Source: Burkholderia sp. OK233
GTDB lineage: Bacteria > Pseudomonadota > Gammaproteobacteria > Burkholderiales > Burkholderiaceae
Assembly: GCF_900230185.1 (NCBI RefSeq)
Contig: NZ_OCSR01000001.1
Location: forward strand, 4,216,001-4,280,000
Direction of reading: 5' to 3'
DNA: 64,000 bases
Made by a program: the position numbers and the translations under genes. This document shows positions 53,092 to 61,346 of this stretch, one piece after another; position 1 is the stretch's first letter, and every line of letters starts with the position of its first letter. The notes beneath the pieces were generated by a model that saw nothing but the letters and a program-made list of their open reading frames with translations, did no database searches and was not told the origin of the DNA.

Positions 53092-53884
53092 AGCGTTTCT
53101 CAAGAAGACGGGTGAAGCGCGCGATCGGGTAGCAGTAAGCGAAGAACAAGCCGAGCACGGTGAAATAGACGAGGACCGTGAAATCCGCGCGCGCCACGGT
53201 ATTGCTCGCCACCTGCGCGGTGTCCAGCAGATCGTGCACGCCCACCAGCGACGCGAGCGCGGTCGCCATCGTGATGCTGGCGTAAAGGTTCATCCACGGC
53301 GGCAGCATCCGCTTCACGCATTGCGGCAGGATGATCCAACGAAATACCTGGGTTCGGCTGAACGCCAGCGAACGTGCCGCGTCCCACTGCGCATGCGGGA
53401 TCGACTGGATCGCGCCGCGGAAGATCTCGGCGAAGTTGGCGCTGGCAGGCAGCGCGAGGCCCAGCGTGACCTTGAACCAGTCGGGAAACGGCACGATGTG
53501 TTGACCGAGCGCGATTTCGAATGGGAACACGTAGGTCGAAAAATAGATCAGCACGAGCAGGGGGGCGTTCCGAAACACCTGCACGTAGCCGCGGACAATC
53601 ACGCGGACGCCCCGGATCGGCGACAGCAGCAAGGGACCGAGCGCAAGGCCGGCGAGTGTGCCGAGCGCGATAGCAAGCAGGCTGATCTCGATGTTGACCC
53701 ACAGCGATTTGCCGAGCGCCGGCGCCCACGTGATGAGTGCCGCGAGTGCGGGATAGCTTGGGCCATGAGCGATCTCGTGTTCGGCGAGCGCCAGCAGGGC
53801 GGCGACGCCGACCACGCTGGCAAGCGTAAAGATGGAACGGTACCGCCCGTCCCGCGCGGGCGCGGTGATGGATTCAGTGGCCAT
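53078..53884 (-). CDS. Polar amino-acid-type ABC transporter permease
   Basis: 268 residues with about five membrane segments and the HisM/GlnP family blocks GYVQVFRNAPLLVLIYFSTYVFP and SANFAEIFRGAIQSIPHAQWDAARSLAFSRTQVFRWIILPQ (EAA loop). Forms the channel with the permease encoded upstream, which overlaps it by 11 bases. Confidence 0.9.
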   Translation of the reverse strand: MATESITAPARDGRYRSIFTLASVVGVAALLALAEHEIAHGPSYPALAALITWAPALGKSLWVNIEISLLAIALGTLAGLALGPLLLSPIRGVRVIVRGYVQVFRNAPLLVLIYFSTYVFPFEIALGQHIVPFPDWFKVTLGLALPASANFAEIFRGAIQSIPHAQWDAARSLAFSRTQVFRWIILPQCVKRMLPPWMNLYASITMATALASLVGVHDLLDTAQVASNTVARADFTVLVYFTVLGLFFAYCYPIARFTRLLEKRYAFS

Positions 53885-54635
53885 AGCCGGGCATCCTCAG
53901 ACGGACTTCGAGCCAGCGTCCCGCGCGATTGATCGCAAAGGTCAGTGCGCCGAAGAACAGCAGGATCAGGATCATCAACTCGAGCACATTGTCGCGCTGG
54001 GTCCAGATCATGATCGATGCATACGTGATGTCGCCGACGGCGATTGCGGAGGCAACGGTGGTCATCTTGACCAGGTCGACCATGTTGTTGACGAGCGCGG
54101 GGAGCGCAAAGCGCAACGCGAGCGGCAACTGCACGCTCCAAAGGCGCTGGCGGCGGCTGAAACCGAGCGACTGGGCCGCTTCGAGCGTGGTGCGCGGCAC
54201 GGCTTCGATACCGGCGCGCAAGGCCTCGGCATGAAACGCTCCTTTGTGCAGCGAAATAACGATCGCGCTCCAGATGAACGGCGTCAGCGGATTGCCGCCC
54301 AGATTACTCAGTGCCTCGCTGATCAGCATATTGATCACCAGAAAGGCGCAGAAAAGCTGCACGAGCGTCGGCGTATTGCGCGTGATTTCGACGAACACGC
54401 GAGCGGGGCGCGCGAGCGCCGGACGCTGGGAAGTGAGTAGCGCCGCCAATGCCACACCGGCGCCCAGACTGCCGAGCGCCGTCACGAGCGAGAGTTCCAG
54501 CGTGACCAGCATGCCATGCAGGAACGACGCGAGTTCATCAGGCGCGAGCACGAAACTGTAGTTCAGCCCGACCTTGCTGATCGCGTCGACCACGCTAGTG
54601 GCGGCGTGCGAGAGCACTTGCGTCGACTCGCTCAT
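53874..54635 (-). CDS. Polar amino-acid-type ABC transporter permease
   Basis: 253 residues with the family blocks RVFVEITRNTPTLVQLFCAFLVI and FHAEALRAGIEAVPRTTLEAAQSLGFSRRQRLWSVQLP. ATG 54635 overlaps the stop of the binding protein gene by four bases (ATGA). The heterodimeric permease pair is typical of HisQM-type importers. Confidence 0.9.
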   Translation of the reverse strand: MSESTQVLSHAATSVVDAISKVGLNYSFVLAPDELASFLHGMLVTLELSLVTALGSLGAGVALAALLTSQRPALARPARVFVEITRNTPTLVQLFCAFLVINMLISEALSNLGGNPLTPFIWSAIVISLHKGAFHAEALRAGIEAVPRTTLEAAQSLGFSRRQRLWSVQLPLALRFALPALVNNMVDLVKMTTVASAIAVGDITYASIMIWTQRDNVLELMILILLFFGALTFAINRAGRWLEVRLRMPGYGH

Positions 54636-55477
54636 GCACCTTGCGCCTTGTACTTCGCATGCAGATCGAGCACGGCTTGCGAGGGCTGCATGCCGTTCCT
54701 GCGCTCGATGTCGATCAGCCAGCCGCTGCGATGCCAGTCCTGCACGATTTTTTCGAGCGAGTTTTGCGTATCCGTTTCACCCTTGCGAACCCAGATCACA
54801 GACGGCGACGGAATCAGCTCGTTCGACACGGGAATCGTGTAGTCCTTCCAGTCCGGATTGCGTGCGACAAGCAGGCGTAGCGTAGGGGCAACGTGAACCG
54901 CGGCGACGCAGTTATTGCCGCGCAGCGCGAGCAGGGACTCCGGCTGGCCGCGAAATGCCTTCACCTGTGCACCATATTCTTCGGCGAGCGGCTTCGTGTA
55001 GTTGCTGCCCTGCGAGACGCAGACTGGCTTGCCGCGTACGTCGTTCCAGGTCTTGATGCCGCTGTCCTTGCGGGTAATCAGCGCACCGCCGATTTCCTCA
55101 AACGGGGTGGGCGGGTAGGAGAAGAGATCAGCGCGCTCCTTGGTGACTTCCATGTTGGCGATCAGGGCATCGACCTTGCCTTGTTGCAGGAACTGCACGC
55201 GATTCGACGGCTGGACCGGCGTCAACTCCACGTCGACGCCGAGGCGTTTCGCGACGTCGTTGGCGAGATCGATATTAAAGCCGAGCGGTTTCTGTGTGGC
55301 CGGGTCCAGCGAGCCGAACGGCGGCCCGGACAGGATCACGCCGATGACGATCTTGTGCCGCTGATGAATCCGGTCGAGTGTCGTATCGGCGTGGGCGGCA
55401 CTGGCGCCCAATGCTGCGAAAAGCGTCACGGCGCGCAATGCGCGCTGGAGGGTGGGGCGGGTCGGTCGGCTGAACAT
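54632..55477 (-). CDS. Polar amino-acid-type ABC transporter substrate-binding protein
   Basis: 281 residues. The signal peptide ends ASAAHA, then IVIGVILSGPPFGSLDPATQKPLGFNIDLANDVAKRLGVDVELTPVQPSNRVQFLQQGKVDALIANMEVT follows, as in the periplasmic binding protein 3 family (amino acids, cystine). It is the first gene of the operon. The upstream region contains a TTTGCATCTGCATAA element (minus strand, about 55680-55665) that resembles the motif at 63024. Confidence 0.9.
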   Translation of the reverse strand: MFSRPTRPTLQRALRAVTLFAALGASAAHADTTLDRIHQRHKIVIGVILSGPPFGSLDPATQKPLGFNIDLANDVAKRLGVDVELTPVQPSNRVQFLQQGKVDALIANMEVTKERADLFSYPPTPFEEIGGALITRKDSGIKTWNDVRGKPVCVSQGSNYTKPLAEEYGAQVKAFRGQPESLLALRGNNCVAAVHVAPTLRLLVARNPDWKDYTIPVSNELIPSPSVIWVRKGETDTQNSLEKIVQDWHRSGWLIDIERRNGMQPSQAVLDLHAKYKAQGA

Positions 55478-55847
55478 GAAAGATTAGGCGGAAGTCAGGT
55501 TGGATCCTGATATCGCTCCGGCCGATCGGCGTGACTTCGTTGCTATGAGGCCACCAGGACTCGCCGGAGGAGAAATACAGGACGCGATTCGGGACTGCCT
55601 ATTCTCGGCATGTGTGACGCCTGAAAGAACCAAGGATTTTTCATACCGTTATCTGATTCGCGCATTTATGCAGATGCAAACGTCGTTGAAACGGAGAAAT
55701 GGATGCTGAGACGGATTTGAGCGGCTATGCACCGGTTGTGTGTGCCGCGTTATATCCGGCTGATACGTTTGCTCCTGTTGCAGCACGCCGGCATGCTGTG
55801 GAAAGCATGCCAGCGTGCTTGTGCGGCTAGCGCGTTGATGCTCAGAA
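55478..55847. other. Intergenic region between amino-acid ABC operon and groEL end
   Basis: About 370 bases with no credible gene. It contains a TTTGCATnTGCATAA element read on the minus strand (55680-55665) and a large inverted repeat at 55783-55818. Short frames here have no ribosome sites. Confidence 0.5.
55783..55818. repeat. 14-bp inverted repeat downstream of groEL
   Basis: GCACGCCGGCATGC (55783-55796) and GCATGCCAGCGTGC (55805-55818) form a 14-bp stem with one mismatch (G:T in RNA) and an 8-base loop, 30 bases after the groEL stop on the minus strand. It could end or stabilise the groESL transcript. No T-run follows. Confidence 0.6.
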
Positions 55848-57488
55848 TCAGAAATCCAGCCCCGGTCCACCTGCGCCCGGACCGCCAGGCTGGCCGGCTG
55901 CCGGCGCATCCTTCGGTGCTTCATGAACGGTGGCGTCGGTGGTCAACAGCAGACCCGCAACCGAGGCCGCGTTTTGCAGCGCCGTGCGCGTGACCTTGGT
56001 CGGATCGAGCACGCCCGATTCCACGAGGTCGCCGTATTGGCCGGTCTGTGCGTTGTAGCCGAAGTTGCCCGTACCCTCGGCCACTTTCGCGACCACCACG
56101 CTGGCTTCTTCACCGGCGTTCGTCACGATCTGGCGCAGGGGTTCTTCGAGCGCGCGCAGCACGATCTTGATGCCCGCATCCTGATCGGCGTTCACGCCTC
56201 TGAGTCCGCTGATGGCCTGCTTTACGCGGATCAACGCGACGCCGCCGCCTGGCACGATACCTTCTTCGACCGCAGCGCGCGTGGCATGCAGCGCGTCGTC
56301 GACACGGTCTTTCTTTTCCTTGACTTCGATCTCGGTCGCGCCGCCCACCTTGATGACCGCCACGCCGCCCGCCAGTTTTGCCACGCGTTCCTGCAATTTT
56401 TCGCGGTCGTAGTCGGAGCTTGCTTCCTCGATCTGCGTGCGGATCTGCTTCACACGCGCTTCGATGTTCTTGCTGTCGCCGGCGCCGTCGATGACCGTGG
56501 TGTTCTCCTTGCCCACCTCGATGCGCTTGGCTTGGCCCAGTTCAGCCAGCGTTGCCTTTTCGAGCGTCAGGCCGGTTTCTTCAGCGATCACCTGGCCGCC
56601 GGTCAGGATCGCGATGTCTTCGAGCAAGGCCTTGCGGCGGTCGCCGAAGCCCGGCGCCTTGACCGCGACGGTCTTCAGAATGCCGCGAATGTTGTTGACC
56701 ACGAGCGTAGCCAGCGCTTCGCCTTCCACGTCTTCCGCAATGATCAGCAGCGGGCGGCCGGCTTTGGCGACCTGCTCCAGAATCGGCAGCAGATCACGGA
56801 TGTTCGACACCTTCTTGTCGTGCAGCAGCACGAACGGGTTATCGAGCACGGCAACCTGTTTGTCCTGATCGTTGATGAAATACGGCGACAGGTAGCCGCG
56901 ATCGAATTGAAGGCCTTCCACCACGTCGAGTTCATCGTCAAGCGATTTGCCGTCTTCCACGGTAATGACGCCTTCCTTGCCGACCCGGTCGATCGCTTCA
57001 GCGATACGTTGGCCAATCGACTCTTCGCCGTTGGCCGAGATCGTTGCGACCTGGGCGATTTCCTTGCTGGTCGTGGTCGGCTTGCTGATCTTCTTCAGTT
57101 CGTCGATCGCGGCGATCACGGCTTTGTCGATGCCGCGCTTCAGGTCCAGCGGGTTCAGGCCTGCCGCGACGTATTTCTGGCCTTCACGCACGATGGCTTG
57201 CGCGAGCACGGTCGCGGTGGTGGTGCCGTCGCCGGCGGCGTCGCTGGTGCGCGAGGCGACTTCCTTCACGAGTTGCGCGCCGATGTTCTGCACGCGGTCC
57301 GTCAATTCGATTTCCTTGGCGACCGAGACGCCGTCTTTCGTCACCACCGGCGAGCCGAAGCTGCGCTCCAGCACCACGTTGCGGCCCTTCGGACCGAGCG
57401 TGACCTTGACCGCGTTGGCCAGAATGTTGACGCCCTCGACCAGTTTCGAGCGGGCGACGTCGCTAAAAATGATTTCTTTTGCTGCCAT
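55848..57488 (-). CDS. groL: Chaperonin GroEL, paralogue with Gly/Pro tail
   Basis: 546-residue subunit of the 14-mer ATP-driven folding chamber. It shows KVTLGPKGRNVVLERSFGSP, GDGTTTATVLAQ (nucleotide site) and GIVPGGGVALIR. The C-terminus ends GQPGGPGAGGPGLDF, not with the usual GGM repeats, which marks it as an accessory GroEL copy of the kind Burkholderiaceae carry. GGAG precedes ATG 57488, 18 bases after groES. Regulated by HrcA/CIRCE. Specific clients are unknown. Confidence 0.95.
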   Translation of the reverse strand: MAAKEIIFSDVARSKLVEGVNILANAVKVTLGPKGRNVVLERSFGSPVVTKDGVSVAKEIELTDRVQNIGAQLVKEVASRTSDAAGDGTTTATVLAQAIVREGQKYVAAGLNPLDLKRGIDKAVIAAIDELKKISKPTTTSKEIAQVATISANGEESIGQRIAEAIDRVGKEGVITVEDGKSLDDELDVVEGLQFDRGYLSPYFINDQDKQVAVLDNPFVLLHDKKVSNIRDLLPILEQVAKAGRPLLIIAEDVEGEALATLVVNNIRGILKTVAVKAPGFGDRRKALLEDIAILTGGQVIAEETGLTLEKATLAELGQAKRIEVGKENTTVIDGAGDSKNIEARVKQIRTQIEEASSDYDREKLQERVAKLAGGVAVIKVGGATEIEVKEKKDRVDDALHATRAAVEEGIVPGGGVALIRVKQAISGLRGVNADQDAGIKIVLRALEEPLRQIVTNAGEEASVVVAKVAEGTGNFGYNAQTGQYGDLVESGVLDPTKVTRTALQNAASVAGLLLTTDATVHEAPKDAPAAGQPGGPGAGGPGLDF

Positions 57489-57506
57489 GGTTTGATGCTC
57501 CGTTCG

Positions 57507-57797
57507 TTATTGCGTGACAACTGCGACGACATCTTCTTCGCGCAGCACGAGCAGTTCGTTGCCGTCGACTTTGACCGACTGGCCGGCGTACTTGCCGAAC
57601 AGCACGCGCTCGCCGACTTTCAGGTCGGGCTCGATACGTTTGCCATCGCTATCGCGCTTGCCCGGCCCAATGGCGATCACTTCGCCCTGGTCCGGCTTTT
57701 CGGCGGCGCTTTCGGGAATCACGATGCCTGAAGCAGTTTTGGTTTCCTGGTCGAGACGCTTGACGATCAAGCGGTCATGCAAGGGACGTAGGCTCAT
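57507..57797 (-). CDS. groS: Co-chaperonin GroES
   Basis: 96 residues: MSLRPLHDRLIVKRLDQETKTASGIVIPESA, mobile loop KTASGIVIP, and the C-terminal ELLVLREEDVVAVV. It forms the heptameric lid of the GroEL chamber. ATG 57797 gives the standard length; the frame continues upstream without family similarity and across CIRCE. Transcribed with groEL. Confidence 0.95.
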   Translation of the reverse strand: MSLRPLHDRLIVKRLDQETKTASGIVIPESAAEKPDQGEVIAIGPGKRDSDGKRIEPDLKVGERVLFGKYAGQSVKVDGNELLVLREEDVVAVVTQ

Positions 57798-57820
57798 GGT
57801 TCGACTTCCGCGATTGAAAT

Positions 57821-57847
57821 TTGGCACTCGTCGTTGGTGAGTGCTGA
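57821..57847. promoter_or_regulatory. CIRCE element (HrcA operator)
   Basis: TTGGCACTC-N9-GAGTGCTGA closely matches the CIRCE consensus TTAGCACTC-N9-GAGTGCTAA. It lies 24 bases upstream of groES and just downstream of the predicted transcription start. Confidence 0.9.
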
Positions 57848-57856
57848 CCGGAATCG

Positions 57857-57886
57857 AGTATAGAAAGATGCCGCGCGACGCTCCAA
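57857..57886 (-). promoter_or_regulatory. Sigma-70 promoter of groESL
   Basis: On the minus strand, TTGGAG (57886-57881) and TATACT (57862-57857) are separated by 18 bases. Transcription would start near 57850, immediately before the CIRCE element, the classic arrangement for HrcA repression. Confidence 0.65.
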
Positions 57887-58087
57887 TAACGGATTCATCG
57901 ATCCTTATCGCCGAATGGCATTTCAGAAACGCGCATATCCATAGCTTGATTCGCTGGTTTTGCAAGGTGGGCGGCGTCCCTATACTGATCCGTCGAATCG
58001 GCACGTCCCATCGGGATGCCGATACACGCTCCCACGGCAATCAGCCGGATCAAGCCTGATCCGCGCGCTTATACAAGGAATGACGGC

Positions 58088-59305
58088 ATGCAGGTCTCTC
58101 AGGAAGGCACAGCACGTGCGCGGCTTCAGGCGGCGCTCAGCGCGTTGCCGGCGCTCGCTAAAGCGATCGGCGAAGACGCCGCGCAACGCGAGGTGCGGCG
58201 CGAGTTGCCGTTCGACCGCTTCGCATTGTTTCGCGAATCGGGGCTCGGCGTGCTCCGTTTTCCGGTTGAATGGGGCGGCCTCGGCGGTTCGCTGGAAGAT
58301 CTCTTCCATGTGATCGCCACGCTGGCTGCGGAAGAGTCGAATGTCGCGCATGCATTGCGGATTCATTTCGATCTGACCGAGCAGTTGGTGCTGTCACCGC
58401 GCTCCGCCTTCAACGATACGCAAATCGAGCGTGTACGGGAAGGGGCGATCTTCGGCGGCGCGTCGACGGAGCTCGGCACATCCAGGCCCGGTGAAATCGT
58501 CACCAAGCTGGTGCGCGATGGTGAGCACTTTCGCGTAACGGGCAAAAAGTATTACTCGACCGGCACGGCGTTCTCTGACTACGCGCGCATCAATGTGCAG
58601 GACGAGAACGACGAGAAGGTGTCGATTGTTATCCCGGTCTCGCGTGAAGGCCTGCAGGTGCTCGACGATTGGGACGGGATGGGCCAACGCATGACGGCGA
58701 GCGGCAGTCTCGTGCTCGACCACGTGCAGGTATTTGCCCATGAAATCGCCACGCGCGGCTATACGAGTCTCGCAGGCCGCCATGGCAGCGCGTTGCGGCA
58801 ATTGCATCTGGTAACGGTCGCGGCAGGCATCGTGCGCAACATTCTTGCAGACGCGCGGCGCTACGTGACGCAATACGGGCGACCGGTGCTGCACAGTCCG
58901 GCACCCTCGGCGCGCGAGGACGGTTTCGTGCAGCAGGTGGTGGGTGATCTCGCAGCCCACAGCCTGTCGATCGACGCGCTGGTCGCGCAAAACGCGCGCA
59001 CCCTGGACCGCTCGGCAAATGCAATCCGCAGCGGCGCAGCCAATGCGGAAGACCTCGTGCTGGAAGGGTCGTTGGCTACCGCCAAAACGCAACTGGTGGT
59101 CAGCAAGCTGGCGCTCTATGCGGGCGAGCGCCTGTTTGAAATCGGTGGGGCATCGGCCACTGGGCGAGCGCACAATTTCGACCGTCACTGGCGCAATCTG
59201 CGCACGATCTTCAGCCACAACCCGTTGCTGCATAAAGCGCGCGTGATCGGCGATTACGAGTTGAACGGCGTAACCACGCATCTGACTGAAGGGCGCGTTT
59301 TCTGA
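58088..59305 (+). CDS. Acyl-CoA dehydrogenase-like flavin monooxygenase (SfnB/DszC type)
   Basis: 405 residues. WGGLGG, FGGASTELGTSRPG, KKYYSTGTAFSDY and the C-terminal RAHNFDRHWRNLRTIFSHNPLLHKARVIGDYELNG identify the DszC/SfnB group, flavin enzymes that oxidise sulfur compounds instead of acyl-CoA. It is distinct from the sfnB at 42957. AAGGA precedes ATG 58088. A GCATATCCATA element (57932-57942) lies 145 bases upstream. The DUF3088 gene follows by 54 bases. Confidence 0.85.
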   Translation: MQVSQEGTARARLQAALSALPALAKAIGEDAAQREVRRELPFDRFALFRESGLGVLRFPVEWGGLGGSLEDLFHVIATLAAEESNVAHALRIHFDLTEQLVLSPRSAFNDTQIERVREGAIFGGASTELGTSRPGEIVTKLVRDGEHFRVTGKKYYSTGTAFSDYARINVQDENDEKVSIVIPVSREGLQVLDDWDGMGQRMTASGSLVLDHVQVFAHEIATRGYTSLAGRHGSALRQLHLVTVAAGIVRNILADARRYVTQYGRPVLHSPAPSAREDGFVQQVVGDLAAHSLSIDALVAQNARTLDRSANAIRSGAANAEDLVLEGSLATAKTQLVVSKLALYAGERLFEIGGASATGRAHNFDRHWRNLRTIFSHNPLLHKARVIGDYELNGVTTHLTEGRVF

Positions 59306-59359
59306 AACGCCGGGAAAAACGCTGCGATCCTTTCACCCATCATCCATTGACTGAATGCC

Positions 59360-59704
59360 ATGAGCCGAGATCTGCTATTGCTGTTGGAACCGGGCTTTAC
59401 CGATCCGAACCACCCCGGTGAGCGCTTTATCTGTCCGGATGGCGCACCTATCGAAGGCTTGCTCGCGAGCGATCCGGCGCTCAACGCACGCCTGGATATT
59501 CGCCGTTTGCCGTTCCCGCGTCCGCGCGCCGCGGTCGTGGAGGCACTCGATGCTGAGCACCAGAGTTTGCCGGTGTTGATTTTAGGCGACGAACAGCCTG
59601 CGCCGGCAGATGCGCAGACGCTGGGCGAGAAGCGCTTCGTGACGGATACGCGCCGGATACTCGACCTGCTCGCGCAGCGTCACGGCTTCCCCAAGGTGCA
59701 TTGA
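59360..59704 (+). CDS. DUF3088 family protein
   Basis: 114 residues: MSRDLLLLLEPGFTDPNHPGERFICPDGAPIEGLLA matches DUF3088, a small thioredoxin-like-fold family with a conserved Cys in FICPDG. The function is not known. It lies in the same direction as, and 54 bases after, the SfnB/DszC-like gene, so a thiol or persulfide role in the same pathway is possible. Confidence 0.75.
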   Translation: MSRDLLLLLEPGFTDPNHPGERFICPDGAPIEGLLASDPALNARLDIRRLPFPRPRAAVVEALDAEHQSLPVLILGDEQPAPADAQTLGEKRFVTDTRRILDLLAQRHGFPKVH

Positions 59705-59806
59705 CGAAGTGACTGCATGGAGGGTGCCCGTTGATCCTGGCGCGCATTGTCGTGCGCTTCAGAAACAGCGGACACCCGATTCCCATCCGGATCGGGTGCG
59801 CCGGCC

Positions 59807-61036
59807 TCAGAACAGATGCTTGATGCCGGCCGAGACCGCCACCTGTTTGCTGGTGGCGGACGGCGTGAGATACCCGATCGCAGCGACCGCGGGCCGGCCC
59901 AGCGAGTCGGTGCCGCTGGCGTGCTGGTAGGCGCCGGTCAAATACAGATCGGTGGCTTTCGATAGCGAATACGCAGTCCCAAGATTCAACTGCTCGTACT
60001 TCGCGCTGCCCTTGCCACCGACGCTTCCTCCCTCCGTATAGTCGAACGATGTGCCGAAGCGCAGGAACGGTGTTGCCTGATAGCGCAAGCTTGCGCTAAC
60101 GGTACTGAGCGTCGTCGAGCCGCTGTAGTTGAGCGGATTGAGCGACGAGTTCGAGCCTAGCCCGCGGAACTGTGTATTCGAATAGGCCGCGCCGAAGACC
60201 GCACCGCCGCTCGTATAGGTCGTTGCGACCGAAATGGTCTGCTGCGTGTGTGCCGATGCGAAGCCGGCGATCGCGGGATTGGATTCAGCCGCTGTTGCCG
60301 AGCTGGCGGAACCCAGGTTATTGCCTGTTGCACTCGCATTGGCGTTGGTGCCGTACAGCGACGTATTTGGATTGCGTGCATTGATGATCGACGCAGCGAT
60401 CGCGAACGCTCCGCCGGTATAACTGGCGCCAGTCGACCACAGCTGATTCTGCGTCACATTGCCGGCCACGCCGCCCACGCTGTACAGCGCGCCGAAACGG
60501 AACCCGTTGAAAGAATCCGACAGGTATTTGATCGAATTGTTGATGCGGTGCGTGAAGTTCAGATTGTCATAGTCGGCTGGATGGATCGCGAGATTGCCCC
60601 AATACCAGCCATTGATCAACGGCGATATGAACTCCACGGACGTGTCGCCCTGGCGTCCGAGCGTGAACGTGCCGTAGCGCCCACCATTGATCCCCACCCA
60701 CGCCTGGCGGCCGAACTCGGTGCCCCCTTGTCCCAGCGCGCCGCTATTCACGCTGAGCCCGCTTTCAAGCTGGAACACCGCTTTCAATCCACCGCCCAGA
60801 TCTTCCACGCCTTTCAGGCCCCAGCGGCTCGATGACAGGCCTGATGAGCCGCTATCGAACTGCGACACCTGGGTGCCGCCTTTGGGTTTGCCGGAAGCGG
60901 ACGTTGCAGCGGTTTGTGCGTTGTTCGTATACGTGACGTTGCCAGTGACGATCCCATACAGCGTGACGCTGCTTTGGGCACTTGCTGTGCCAGCCATTAA
61001 AGATGAAACGCTAAAGGCGAAAAGCAGTTTTTTCAT
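59807..61036 (-). CDS. Outer-membrane porin, OmpC-like Burkholderia type
   Basis: 409 residues. Signal peptide MKKLLFAFSVSSLMAGTASA, first strand QSSVTLYGIVTGNVTY, internal QVSQFDSGSSGLSSSRWGLKGVEDLGGGLKAVFQLE block, and last strand VSAGIKHLF. It is longer than the two porins at 16-20 kb because of Ser/Asn/Ala-rich loops (about residues 250-300). Divergent from the solute-binding protein gene at 61347, with which it may share control. The frame extends upstream, but ATG 61036 starts the signal peptide. Confidence 0.9.
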   Translation of the reverse strand: MKKLLFAFSVSSLMAGTASAQSSVTLYGIVTGNVTYTNNAQTAATSASGKPKGGTQVSQFDSGSSGLSSSRWGLKGVEDLGGGLKAVFQLESGLSVNSGALGQGGTEFGRQAWVGINGGRYGTFTLGRQGDTSVEFISPLINGWYWGNLAIHPADYDNLNFTHRINNSIKYLSDSFNGFRFGALYSVGGVAGNVTQNQLWSTGASYTGGAFAIAASIINARNPNTSLYGTNANASATGNNLGSASSATAAESNPAIAGFASAHTQQTISVATTYTSGGAVFGAAYSNTQFRGLGSNSSLNPLNYSGSTTLSTVSASLRYQATPFLRFGTSFDYTEGGSVGGKGSAKYEQLNLGTAYSLSKATDLYLTGAYQHASGTDSLGRPAVAAIGYLTPSATSKQVAVSAGIKHLF

Positions 61037-61208
61037 AATTGTCGGATTCAATGTTGAGGCGCGTCGGAGAAGTGATGAGTCGAGGGTCGCTTTGAAGCGA
61101 CCAGTAACGATAAGCAAAACGAATTTATTGAACAAACAAGCAAATTCGATATGAATATCGGTGATTTCACCGGAATGTGCGCTCAAACGGCGATCTTTAA
61201 GCAATAAC

Positions 61209-61221
61209 GCCAATTATTGGC
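61209..61221. promoter_or_regulatory. Palindrome in porin/binding-protein divergent promoter
   Basis: GCCAAT-T-ATTGGC is a perfect 6-1-6 palindrome in the AT-rich gap between the divergent porin and solute-binding protein genes, preceded by AATAAC. It is a likely regulator site; the regulator is unknown. Confidence 0.4.
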
Positions 61222-61346
61222 AATAGATATGCAATCCTGAATTAATTCGTTCTTTTGTCGTGTGGCGGTTGATATCTTGCCGTGCATCCGATAGACATTG
61301 CGAAGCTCCGCCAGCGGCATGGCGCTCGCATTCGAAGGGTGTACGC

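Noticed and set aside
55783..55818. REP element or intrinsic terminator
   Set aside because: No second copy was noticed in the window and no T-run follows, so it is listed only as an inverted repeat.
55923..57731. A 602-codon open frame on the plus strand
   Set aside because: It lies fully opposite groEL and groES, has His/Asp/Arg-rich nonsense composition and no ribosome site. It is an antisense shadow of GC-rich coding sequence.
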